Positions 1 to 5,641 of a stretch of DNA of 5,641 bases are shown in pieces. The DNA is taken from NCBI GenBank assembly GCA_005893185.1, contig VBOS01000319.1:1-5641 (forward strand), given 5' to 3'. Position 1 is the stretch's first letter. Each line of letters begins with the position of its first letter. Both the position numbers and the translations under genes were made by a program. The notes below the pieces were generated by a model. That model did no database searches. It was not told the origin of the DNA and was given only the letters and a program-made list of their open reading frames with translations. This stretch comes from Candidatus Eiseniibacteriota bacterium. Lineage in GTDB: Bacteria; Eisenbacteria; RBG-16-71-46.

Positions 1-1752
1 GGAGGTCCGCGTGAGCGGGTTGGGGAACGGCTTGAGGAGCCGGGTCTGGGCCGGCACCCGGCCGTCGCCCACCGCCACTGTGCCGCCCGTGACCCGGGCG
101 CGCAGCGTGATCGTGAGATCGGGCTGTGACGTGGCGCCGGGCAGGGGCTCGTCCGCGCTCGTGAAGGTGAGGGTGGCGCCGTAGGTCGAGTCCGGAGTCG
201 CTCCGGTGTCGTTGAAGGCCATGGTGAAGCCCTGTCCCACGCCCGCGATCAGGGCCGGGCTGAAACCGCCCACGATCGAGAATCGTGAATCACCGCCCGT
301 GATGGCGCCGCCGTTCAACGCGAGCCGCGCCTGGAGCGCGTTGTACCCGCGGTTGTGGACGCGAGCGTCCAGCGTGGAGAAGCTCCCCGCCTGGTGATCG
401 CCGAAGTCGAGCGTTTCGGAGAGGAGCGCAGCGCTCGAATCGAGCGAGGCCTGCGCGTGATCGAGCACCGTGCCCGACAGGGCGACCAGCGTGGTCGGAT
501 GGTCGGGATCATCGGATGCGACGCTCAGGTTGCCGGAAGGATTTCCCGCCGCTCCTGTGCTCATCGTGATCGGATGGACGGCGGGAGCCGCGCCCGCGGC
601 CTCCGTGAACGAGCCGCCGGGGGCGCCAAAGCCCGCGGGCGCCGTGAACGAGTAGTCGAGCCCGTCGGCCGGGGGGGTCGCAGGGTTCGAGATCGAGAGG
701 TTCTGCGAAGCCGGGCCGCCCACGATCACGGTGCCGAATGCGAGCGAGGTGGCGGTGCTGATCTTGGCCGGGAGCTGGATGTCGACGCGGACCGGGAGGT
801 GGTCGCTCACCGAGTGCAGGGCGGTCGCGTAGGCTGCGCCCTCGGGAATCACGGGGGGATCCTGGATGCTGTTGTTGTGATGGAGTCCGTCGTTGCCGAC
901 GGCCTTGTACGAGCCGGCGATGATCTCGATCCCGACCCCGTCCTGGAGCGCATACGTCGGCAGGATCAGATCGAATCGGTCGTCGAGGCCGCCGGTCGCA
1001 GCCCCGTTGGCGCAGCCGGTGTCGCCGGTCTTGCATGTCGACTGGGTCCACGCGGATTGGATGTTGGTGTTGTCCTGCCAAGCGATGCCCTGCAGCCCGA
1101 GCGGGTCGTAGAGCCGGCCGTCGTTGTCCGTTTGGCTCTCGAGGAACTTGGTCATCGCGGGCTCGGCGCCGGTGTAGAAGTTGAAGTCGCCGAGGACCAT
1201 CGCGTGCGTGCCGGGCGCCAGCGCGTTCATGCTGTCGCGAAGGCCGGTGGCCTCGGCGAGGCGCTGGGACTCGAACCCCATGGAGGCCTTCAGGTGCACC
1301 GCGTAGAGGTCGATCTCCGCGGCGTCAGATGCGTAGCCCACGGGCTTGATCCGGTACATGTGGACGAGGCGCAGGAGGTTGGCGGCGTTGGGGTAGAACG
1401 AGCGCTGGCCGATGAAGCTCACATTGGCGGGCTTGTAGAAGAGGCCGGCGTCCGTGTCGTTGCCGTCCACGAACGGGGCCGCCGCCCACTGGCCCGGTTC
1501 CATGGTGTTGAGGCTGTTCAGGAACTCGTTGACGCCGGCCTGGGAGTTCGTCTCCTCGGTGACCAGCACGTCCACGCCCAGCGGCGCCAGAACGGTGCGG
1601 TAGTACGGGTCACGCGCCGGCCCCGTGGTCCCGGGGTAGTTGAGGATGTTCCAGTCGACGAGCCGGAGGGCCCGCGAGGGGGTCGCGGAAGCGACGGTAA
1701 GAACGGCGGCGAAAACGCCGGCGATATGCCGGAATCGAGGCTCGGGGGCCAT
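1..1752 (-). CDS. Secreted endonuclease/exonuclease/phosphatase family protein, C-terminus cut by window edge
   Basis: The reading frame stays open for 584 codons from an ATG at 1752 to the left edge, so the protein is 3'-partial. Residues 1-28 look like a Sec signal peptide: an Arg-containing start, a hydrophobic core at 10-23, and likely cleavage after S-R-A at 28. Residues about 29-327 form an EEP (DNase I-like) fold with its usual signatures: WN (N35), a TEET metal-binding segment (E67), H153 in AVHLKAS, GDFN at 188-191, DDRFD at 257-261, and SDHLPV at 316-321 carrying the catalytic Asp-His. C240 and C247 could form a disulfide. Two beta-rich, ASH/choice-of-anchor-like repeats follow (about 331-430 and 434-553, each with an 'L.FG' start). 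A segment RLLKPFPNPL at 571-580 resembles the start of FlgD-Ig/T9SS-type C-terminal domains. From family knowledge it should hydrolyse phosphodiesters, probably extracellular nucleic acid, outside the cytoplasm. The exact substrate is not determinable, and a phosphatase role is possible. Confidence 0.9.
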   Translation of the reverse strand, partial: MAPEPRFRHIAGVFAAVLTVASATPSRALRLVDWNILNYPGTTGPARDPYYRTVLAPLGVDVLVTEETNSQAGVNEFLNSLNTMEPGQWAAAPFVDGNDTDAGLFYKPANVSFIGQRSFYPNAANLLRLVHMYRIKPVGYASDAAEIDLYAVHLKASMGFESQRLAEATGLRDSMNALAPGTHAMVLGDFNFYTGAEPAMTKFLESQTDNDGRLYDPLGLQGIAWQDNTNIQSAWTQSTCKTGDTGCANGAATGGLDDRFDLILPTYALQDGVGIEIIAGSYKAVGNDGLHHNNSIQDPPVIPEGAAYATALHSVSDHLPVRVDIQLPAKISTATSLAFGTVIVGGPASQNLSISNPATPPADGLDYSFTAPAGFGAPGGSFTEAAGAAPAVHPITMSTGAAGNPSGNLSVASDDPDHPTTLVALSGTVLDHAQASLDSSAALLSETLDFGDHQAGSFSTLDARVHNRGYNALQARLALNGGAITGGDSRFSIVGGFSPALIAGVGQGFTMAFNDTGATPDSTYGATLTFTSADEPLPGATSQPDLTITLRARVTGGTVAVGDGRVPAQTRLLKPFPNPLTRTS

Positions 1753-1757
1753 GGGTG

Positions 1758-1761
1758 CTCC
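1758..1761 (-). promoter_or_regulatory. Ribosome binding site of the EEP nuclease gene
   Basis: Read on the minus strand, GGAG lies 5 nt before the ATG at 1752. Together with a signal peptide starting immediately at this Met, it supports the chosen start. Confidence 0.6.
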
Positions 1762-1853
1762 GGGCAGAGGTGCGCTATGGGCCCACCCTGCGACAGGCCG
1801 CGACCCGGACCCTCGCGATGGCGGACAAACGACATTGCGGAACGCCGGGTTGA

Positions 1854-1859
1854 ATTGTA
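1854..1859 (-). promoter_or_regulatory. Possible -10 element for the EEP nuclease gene
   Basis: On the minus strand this reads TACAAT, 5 of 6 bases matching the sigma-70 -10 consensus, in an otherwise very GC-rich leader about 100 nt upstream of the nuclease ATG. No good -35 hexamer lies 16-18 nt further upstream, so this is only a candidate and could be chance. Confidence 0.2.
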
Positions 1860-2274
1860 GCCCCTCCGGCACGCATTGCGCCAGCGCCCGCGTCGCGACT
1901 TGCACTCCGCCGGGCCGACGAATCCGGCCGTCGGTCGCGCGGCGCTTCCCGGTCGGGCCGCGTCCTCCGGCCTAAGTCGGTCCGCCCGGTCGCATGTGCC
2001 CGCACCGGACGCGGGGAATCGGCGCCGGCCGGGCGACGTCTGCGCGCCGCCCGGAGCACGCGCTCGAGAATCCCCGCGAAGCAGCGGTTCGGCCCCCGAA
2101 TTGCTGTCAGCTTTGCGGGGAAAATTCCGCGGCCGCCGCGCATCCGAGCCTCGTCGAACGCGGGTCTTTTTCCCTCGGGGCAGGGTGCAATTGGCAGAGC
2201 GATTTGCGTTCCCGGCGGCGGCGTCGCCGCCCGATCACCTCACATTCTGGAGCCCACGGAACGGACAACCAGCC

Positions 2275-3720
2275 ATGAACCAGCGCCCTCCCGACTCCAC
2301 GCTCGAGTCCGTCCGGGTTTCCGAAGTTCTGGCGGCGCTGTCTTTCGCGCTCGATCTGACCGAAGGACAGACGCTCGGGCACTCGCTGCGCACCTGCCTG
2401 ATCGGGATGCGAATCAGCGAGCGGCTGGGGCTCTCGGTGAACGAGCGCCGCGACCTCTACTATGCCCTGCTGCTCAAGGACGCGGGCTGCTCGAGCCACG
2501 CGGCCCAGGTGTTCGCGCTCCTGGGCGGCGGCGAGCGCGTGGAGCGCGCGAGCACATCGCGCGTGGACTGGGTGAGCTACCTCAAGGCCGCGCGCTTCGG
2601 GCTCGCCCACATCGCGCCCGGAGCCTCGTGGCTCGAGCGCGCGCGGCGCATTGCGTCCTTCGCGCGCTTCGGGCCGCGCGTCGCGAACGAGCTGGTCGAG
2701 ACCCGCTCCTCGCGCGGCGCCGAGATCGTCAGCCGGCTGGGCTTCGGCCCCGGCGTGGCGAACGCGGTGCGCGCGGTCGACGAGCACTGGGACGGGAGCG
2801 GCCAGCCCAAGGGGCTGGCCGGCGACCAGATCCCGACGCTGGCGCGCATCATGTGCCTGGCGCAGACGCTCGAGGTCTACACCATGCTCGACGGCGCGGC
2901 CGCCGCGCTCGGGGTCGCGATCCAGCGCGGCGGGAAGTGGTACGATCCGCAGCTGGTCGCGTTCGCGGTGGAGTACGAGCACGAGCTCAACCGCCTGCGC
3001 GCGCTCGACGGCTCGGCCCTGAAGTCCGAGGTGCAGGACGTCGAGCCGGGCGACACGGCGCTGCTCGCGGGGCCCGGCGCCCTCGACCGCATCGCGCTCG
3101 GGTTCGCGGAGGTCGTGGACGCGAAGTCGCCGTTCACAGCTGAGCACTCCTACCGCATGAGCGACTTGGCCCTGCGAATCGCCCAGCGCATCGGCTACGA
3201 CGCCGGGGGGCTGGCGTCTCTGCGACGCGCGGCGCTGCTGCACGACATCGGCAAGCTGTCGGTGCCGAACAGCATCCTCGACAAGCCGGGGCCGCTGACC
3301 GCCGAGGAGTGGGAGGTGGTGCGGCTCCACCCCTACTACACGCAGCGCATCCTGCTCCATATCCGGGGCTTCAAGCAGATCGCGCACGTCGCGGCCGCGC
3401 ATCACGAGCGGCTCGACGGCCGCGGCTACTACCGCGGCCTCAAGGCCGCGCAGGTGCCGCTCGGCTCGCAGATCCTCTCGACCGCCGACATGTACGACGC
3501 CCTGACCGCCGAGCGCCCCTACCGGCCCGCGCTCCCCGAGGAGACGGCGCTGCGCATCATGGAGCGTGACCGCGACACGGGGGTCTCGGGGGCGTGCCTC
3601 GATGCGCTTGCCTCCGCCCTCGAAAGCTGGGACGGCGCTCTCAAGCGGCGGGAGAACGCGTTCGCGGTCGAGCCCACGGCGACCGCGGAGAGCGGCGAGG
3701 CGCAGCAGCAGGCGGCGTAG
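2275..3720 (+). CDS. Tandem HD / HD-GYP domain protein, probable cyclic-di-GMP phosphodiesterase
   Basis: This 481-residue, probably cytoplasmic protein has no signal peptide or membrane segment. The N-terminal half (about 14-240) is an HD-type domain with G35-H36, a YYALLLKDAGC segment in which the usual His-Asp is K68-D69, and HWDGSGQPKGL at 171-181 resembling the second half of HD-GYP motifs. The C-terminal half (about 270-455) is a fuller HD-GYP domain: AEHS (H291), LLHDIGK (H323, D324, K327), H352, HHERLDGRGYY at 376-386, and TADMYDAL (D405). From family knowledge such domains hydrolyse c-di-GMP to pGpG or GMP with a di- or tri-metal centre. No receiver, PAS or GGDEF domain is fused, so the input signal is unknown. 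The start at 2275 puts the conserved VSEVLAALSFALDL segment at residues 14-27. The Shine-Dalgarno is weak: GGAG at 2249-2252 is too distant. An in-frame GTG at 2185 is a less likely alternative. The tail after about 455 is Ala/Glu/Gln-rich and looks disordered. Confidence 0.88.
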   Translation: MNQRPPDSTLESVRVSEVLAALSFALDLTEGQTLGHSLRTCLIGMRISERLGLSVNERRDLYYALLLKDAGCSSHAAQVFALLGGGERVERASTSRVDWVSYLKAARFGLAHIAPGASWLERARRIASFARFGPRVANELVETRSSRGAEIVSRLGFGPGVANAVRAVDEHWDGSGQPKGLAGDQIPTLARIMCLAQTLEVYTMLDGAAAALGVAIQRGGKWYDPQLVAFAVEYEHELNRLRALDGSALKSEVQDVEPGDTALLAGPGALDRIALGFAEVVDAKSPFTAEHSYRMSDLALRIAQRIGYDAGGLASLRRAALLHDIGKLSVPNSILDKPGPLTAEEWEVVRLHPYYTQRILLHIRGFKQIAHVAAAHHERLDGRGYYRGLKAAQVPLGSQILSTADMYDALTAERPYRPALPEETALRIMERDRDTGVSGACLDALASALESWDGALKRRENAFAVEPTATAESGEAQQQAA

Positions 3721-3769
3721 CTGGCGGCGGGGCGGGGGCGGCCGCAGGGTGCGTCTCGCGGCACCGCTC

Positions 3770-3791
3770 GGCTCCGCCTAGGGCTCCGCCT
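3770..3791. repeat. Direct repeat of GGCTCCGCCT, two copies
   Basis: GGCTCCGCCT occurs at 3770-3779 and again at 3782-3791, a 12-bp spacing, within the centre of the large inverted repeat. Function is unknown; it may reflect slippage in GC-rich DNA. Confidence 0.7.
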
Positions 3792-3829
3792 CGCTCCCTC
3801 GCGAGCGCGCTCCGGGACCCTCCCTCCGC

Positions 3830-3851
3830 GCGCCGCGAGAGCGCCGCGAGA
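3830..3851. repeat. Tandem direct repeat of GCGCCGCGAGA, with a third diverged copy downstream
   Basis: GCGCCGCGAGA is perfectly duplicated head to tail at 3830-3840 and 3841-3851, the second copy entering the right arm of the large inverted repeat. A third copy with one mismatch (GCGCCGCGAAA) lies at 3884-3894. The wider segments 3840-3861 and 3883-3904 match at 19 of 22 positions, so part of the arm sequence appears to have been duplicated again towards sdhB. Confidence 0.75.
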
Positions 3852-3937
3852 CGCACCCTGCAGCCGCCCCCGCCCCGCAGGTAGCGCCGCGAAACGGACC
3901 CCGCCCGCCCCCAGCCCCTGCGCCTCACGCCGCCGCT

Positions 3938-4774
3938 CTACTCCCTCCCGATCACCATCCTCCACAGCTTCATCACCGGGTCGTAGAAGCGGTCCACCAC
4001 CCGCTCCTTGAGCGGGATGATGGCGTTGTCTGTGATGTGGATCTGCTCGGGGCACTCCTCGGTGCAGCACTTGGTGATGTTCCAGAGCCCGAGCCCCGCC
4101 TGGTCGCGCAGGAACTCCGAGCGGTCGGCGCCGTCGATCGGGTGCATCTCGAGGCCCGCGATGCGCACGAAGAAGCGAGGGCCCGCGAACTGGTGCTTGA
4201 GCTCGTGGGTGCGCAGCACGTGGCACACGTCCTGGCACAGGAAGCACTCGATGCACTTGCGGAACTCCTGCGCCCGGTCGATGTCGTGCTGCTGCCAGCG
4301 CCATTCGGCGCCGGGGCGCGGCGCGAAGGGACGGATCTTGCGGTTGATCTCGTAGTTCCACGAGACGTCGGTCACGAGGTCGCGGATCACCGGGAAGGTC
4401 TTCATCGGCCGCACCGAGATCGGCTTGCCGGGCGGGAAGTGCTCCAGGCGCGACTTGCACATGAGCGCCGGCTTGCCGTTCACCTCGGCGCTGCACGAGC
4501 CGCACTTGGCGGCCTTGCAGTTCCAGCGCACAGCCAGGTCGGGGGCCTGGTGCGCCTGGATCCAGTGGATCGCGTCCAGGACCACCATGCCGGGCTCGAC
4601 TGGAACCCGGTATTCGACCTCGGCGCCGCCCTTCGCGTCGCCGCGGAAGACGGAGAGGACGGCGTCGCCGGCGTGGGAGCCGTGCGCGGCCGCCGCCTGA
4701 ACCGCCGCCGGCTGCGCAGCTGGGGCGGCAGCGGTTCCGGCCGCGTCCGGTGCGCGCTGCACGCCGTCCGTCAT
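3938..4774 (-). CDS. sdhB: Succinate dehydrogenase/fumarate reductase iron-sulfur subunit
   Basis: This 278-residue protein passes electrons from the flavoprotein to the quinone site at the cytoplasmic membrane face. A [2Fe-2S] ferredoxin-like domain covers about 38-135 with C86, C91, C94 and C106. A helical domain follows with C174, C177, C180 and C184, then CCTEECP at 236-242 (C236, C237, C241). By analogy with E. coli SdhB, C174/C177/C180/C241 would bind [4Fe-4S] and C184, a residue six before C237, and C237 would bind [3Fe-4S]. That middle position is W231 here, where a Cys is expected. The NITKCCTE and HITDNAIIPLKERVVDR segments match the SdhB type found in actinobacteria and several other phyla. 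Residues about 5-36 form an Ala-rich extension before the conserved start of the domain. The ATG at 4774 overlaps the sdhA stop and no later ATG, GTG or TTG precedes the conserved domain, so the start is well supported. Confidence 0.95.
   Translation of the reverse strand: MTDGVQRAPDAAGTAAAPAAQPAAVQAAAAHGSHAGDAVLSVFRGDAKGGAEVEYRVPVEPGMVVLDAIHWIQAHQAPDLAVRWNCKAAKCGSCSAEVNGKPALMCKSRLEHFPPGKPISVRPMKTFPVIRDLVTDVSWNYEINRKIRPFAPRPGAEWRWQQHDIDRAQEFRKCIECFLCQDVCHVLRTHELKHQFAGPRFFVRIAGLEMHPIDGADRSEFLRDQAGLGLWNITKCCTEECPEQIHITDNAIIPLKERVVDRFYDPVMKLWRMVIGRE
4771..4774 (-). other. ATGA stop/start overlap coupling sdhA to sdhB
   Basis: On the minus strand these four bases read ATGA: the last three are the sdhA stop (TGA) and the first three the sdhB start (ATG). 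This arrangement normally means translational coupling and equal production of the two subunits. Confidence 0.9.
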
Positions 4775-5641
4775 GCCTTCGCTCCCGCCGGCTGAGGCGC
4801 CGCCTCGAACAACCGCTTCAACTCCGCCGGCATCTCGGGGAGCGGTGTGGCATGAACCCGCATCGCGTCGCCCGCCCGCACGCAACAATGGTTCACCTTG
4901 CCGAACGCAGCTTCCGAATTCGGGTGGTCGAGCCGCGAGTGCGCGCCCCGGCTCTCCTTGCGGAGCAGGGCGCTGCGCGTGATCGCCTCCGACACGACGA
5001 GCATGTTCTCGAGGTCGCGGCACATGTGCCAGCCCGGGTTGTAGATCCGACCGCCCGCGACGCGCACGCGTGCGACGCGCTTCTCGAGCTTCGCCAGCTC
5101 ATCGACCGCGCGCTCCAGCTCCTTCTCGGCGCGATAGATCCCGACCCAATCGTTCATGCACTGCTGGAGCGCCTGGTGCACGACGAACGGGCTCTCGCCG
5201 GCCGCGCGCCCGAAGGGCGCTTCGAGGTCGCGGGCCTCCGCCTCGATCTCGGACTCCGCGATGCGCGGCCGGCTCGCGAGCCCGCGGGCGTAGGCAGCTG
5301 CGGCCTCGCCCGCACGCCGCCCGAACACGACCAGGTCGGAGAGCGAGTTGCCGCCCAGGCGGTTCGCGCCGTGCATCCCGGCCGCCGCCTCGCCCGCCGC
5401 GAACAGCCCCGGCACGGTGGCGGCCGCCGTGTCGGGATCCACGCGGATGCCGCCCATGATGTAGTGCGTGGTGGGACCGACCTCCATCGGCTGCTTCGTG
5501 ATGTCCACGTCGGCCAGCTCCAGGAACTGGTGGTACATCGAGGGCAGCTTTTTCTGCACGCGCTCGGCCGGCAAGTAGCTGATGTCGAGGAACGCGCCGC
5601 CGTGCGGCGTGCCGCGCCCCTCCTGGACCTCGGTGTAGATC
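4771..5641 (-). CDS. sdhA: Succinate dehydrogenase/fumarate reductase flavoprotein subunit, C-terminal part
   Basis: Only the last 289 residues are in the window; the frame is open through the right edge, so the FAD-linking N-terminal half and true start lie outside. A TTG at 5572-5574 is internal, not a start, because conserved sequence continues upstream (EGRGTPHGG, with the likely catalytic Arg as visible residue 9). The FAD/substrate domain is unmistakable: THYIMGGIRVDP (His at visible residue 59), PGLFAAGEAAAGMHGANRLGGNS (about 77-98, with substrate-binding His90 and Arg94) and SDLVVFGRRAG. The C-terminal helical domain follows, including NPGWHM and ESRGAHSRLDHP (229-240). Known role: oxidation of succinate to fumarate, or the reverse, feeding electrons through SdhB to quinone. 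It is co-transcribed with sdhB, and a cytochrome b anchor gene is expected further upstream. Subfamily direction (dehydrogenase or reductase) cannot be told from this part. Confidence 0.95.
   Translation of the reverse strand, partial: IYTEVQEGRGTPHGGAFLDISYLPAERVQKKLPSMYHQFLELADVDITKQPMEVGPTTHYIMGGIRVDPDTAAATVPGLFAAGEAAAGMHGANRLGGNSLSDLVVFGRRAGEAAAAYARGLASRPRIAESEIEAEARDLEAPFGRAAGESPFVVHQALQQCMNDWVGIYRAEKELERAVDELAKLEKRVARVRVAGGRIYNPGWHMCRDLENMLVVSEAITRSALLRKESRGAHSRLDHPNSEAAFGKVNHCCVRAGDAMRVHATPLPEMPAELKRLFEAAPQPAGAKA
4782..4786 (-). promoter_or_regulatory. Ribosome binding site of sdhB
   Basis: GGGAG on the minus strand lies 7 nt before the sdhB ATG, inside the end of sdhA. It confirms the start at 4774 and allows initiation in addition to coupling with sdhA. 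Confidence 0.65.

Larger units (their letters stand above)
1753..2274. other. Divergent intergenic region between the nuclease and HD-GYP genes
   Basis: This 522-bp stretch separates two genes transcribed away from each other and must contain both 5' leaders. The HD-GYP frame stays open upstream to about 1876, but the extension reads as Arg/Pro/Ala-rich low-complexity sequence with no domain, as expected for non-coding DNA at this GC content. AT-richer islands stand out near 1850-1860, 2098-2128 and 2160-2210 and are the likeliest promoter or operator zones. Small inverted repeats occur at 1915-1920 with 1929-1934 (CCGACG/CGTCGG) and at 2217-2223 with 2225-2231 (GGCGGCG/CGCCGCC, about 45 nt before the HD-GYP start). 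At this base composition they may be chance. I see no convincing gene, tRNA or riboswitch here. Confidence 0.6.
3727..3878. repeat. Large inverted repeat between convergent genes (36-bp arms, 80-bp centre)
   Basis: The left arm at 3727-3762 and the right arm at 3843-3878 are reverse complements at 35 of 36 positions; the only mismatch is C3743 against A3862. The arms contain the AGGGTGCGTCTCGCGGC core and its complement, and the centre is 80 bp. In RNA from either strand this would form a very stable stem. It begins 7 nt after the HD-GYP stop codon and ends 59 nt from the sdhB stop codon, so it could act as a bidirectional transcription barrier or 3'-end stabiliser. There is no T-tract on either side, so it is not a canonical intrinsic terminator. 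A small non-coding mobile repeat (MITE-like) is an alternative. Confidence 0.85.

Noticed and set aside
355..1860. A 501-codon open frame on the plus strand opposite the nuclease gene
   Set aside because: It is in exact codon register opposite the EEP gene and translates to a Val/Gly/Arg-rich sequence with no domain. The minus-strand frame carries a signal peptide and all catalytic motifs, so this is a GC-rich antisense shadow.
1868..1880. Sigma-54-like GGCACGCATTGCG on the plus strand
   Set aside because: The GG-to-GC spacing is 8 nt, not the 10 nt needed for -24/-12 elements, so the resemblance is not functional.
2191..2196. TTGGCA resembling a -35 hexamer upstream of the HD-GYP gene
   Set aside because: The sequence 16-18 nt downstream is GGCGGC-type with no -10 element, so the pair does not form a sigma-70 promoter.
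1876..2274. 133-codon in-frame upstream extension of the HD-GYP gene
   Set aside because: The predicted residues are Arg/Pro/Ala-rich with no conserved segment. The ATG at 2275 fits the known start of the family, and the extension overlaps the AT-richer islands likely to be promoter DNA.
2107..3405. 432-codon minus-strand open frame opposite the HD-GYP gene
   Set aside because: It has Arg/Val/His-rich composition with no recognisable domain, while the plus strand encodes clear HD-GYP motifs across the same stretch.
3727..3878. Calling the inverted repeat a canonical Rho-independent terminator
   Set aside because: There is no T-rich tract after the stem on either strand and the loop is 80 nt, so it is reported as a repeat of unknown function.
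4775..5023. 83-codon upstream extension of the sdhB frame
   Set aside because: It lies inside sdhA and reads as a frame-shifted shadow of it. The ATGA overlap and Shine-Dalgarno place the true start at 4774.

Overview
The window is GC-rich DNA (roughly 70% G+C by eye) from a bacterium that cannot be named from these 5.6 kb. Two clues point, weakly, to the FCB/Eisenbacteria-like part of the tree. The secreted nuclease on the left enters what looks like a FlgD-type or T9SS-like C-terminal domain ('LLKPFPNPL'). The succinate dehydrogenase subunits are of the soluble-domain type also found in actinobacteria, Gemmatimonadota and deltaproteobacterial lineages. Deltaproteobacterial-type high-GC lineages remain possible. 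I see no phage genes, transposase, CRISPR array, tRNA or rRNA.

Layout. (1) Positions 1-1752, minus strand: a large exported endonuclease/exonuclease/phosphatase (EEP) family protein, open at the left edge, so its C-terminus is missing. (2) Positions 1753-2274: a 522-bp divergent intergenic region that should hold the promoters of both flanking genes. (3) Positions 2275-3720, plus strand: a 481-residue tandem HD/HD-GYP protein, a likely cyclic-di-GMP phosphodiesterase whose first HD domain looks degenerate. (4) Positions 3721-3937: a 217-bp convergent intergenic region filled by a 152-bp inverted-repeat structure with 36-bp arms (35/36 matching), plus short direct repeats. (5) Positions 3938-4774 and 4771-5641, minus strand: sdhB and the 3' part of sdhA, overlapping by ATGA.

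How the genes relate. sdhA and sdhB form one translationally coupled unit encoding the catalytic flavoprotein and electron-transfer subunits of succinate dehydrogenase/fumarate reductase. A membrane-anchor gene would be expected upstream, off the right edge. The nuclease and the HD-GYP gene are divergent neighbours; a shared regulatory region is possible but nothing in the sequence proves a functional link.

The least ordinary features are the large palindromic element between the convergent genes, a tryptophan where a cysteine cluster ligand is expected in SdhB, the asymmetric decay of the two HD domains, and the modular architecture of the secreted nuclease. The window otherwise looks like ordinary chromosome, and I did not find convincing evidence of a new multi-gene system.
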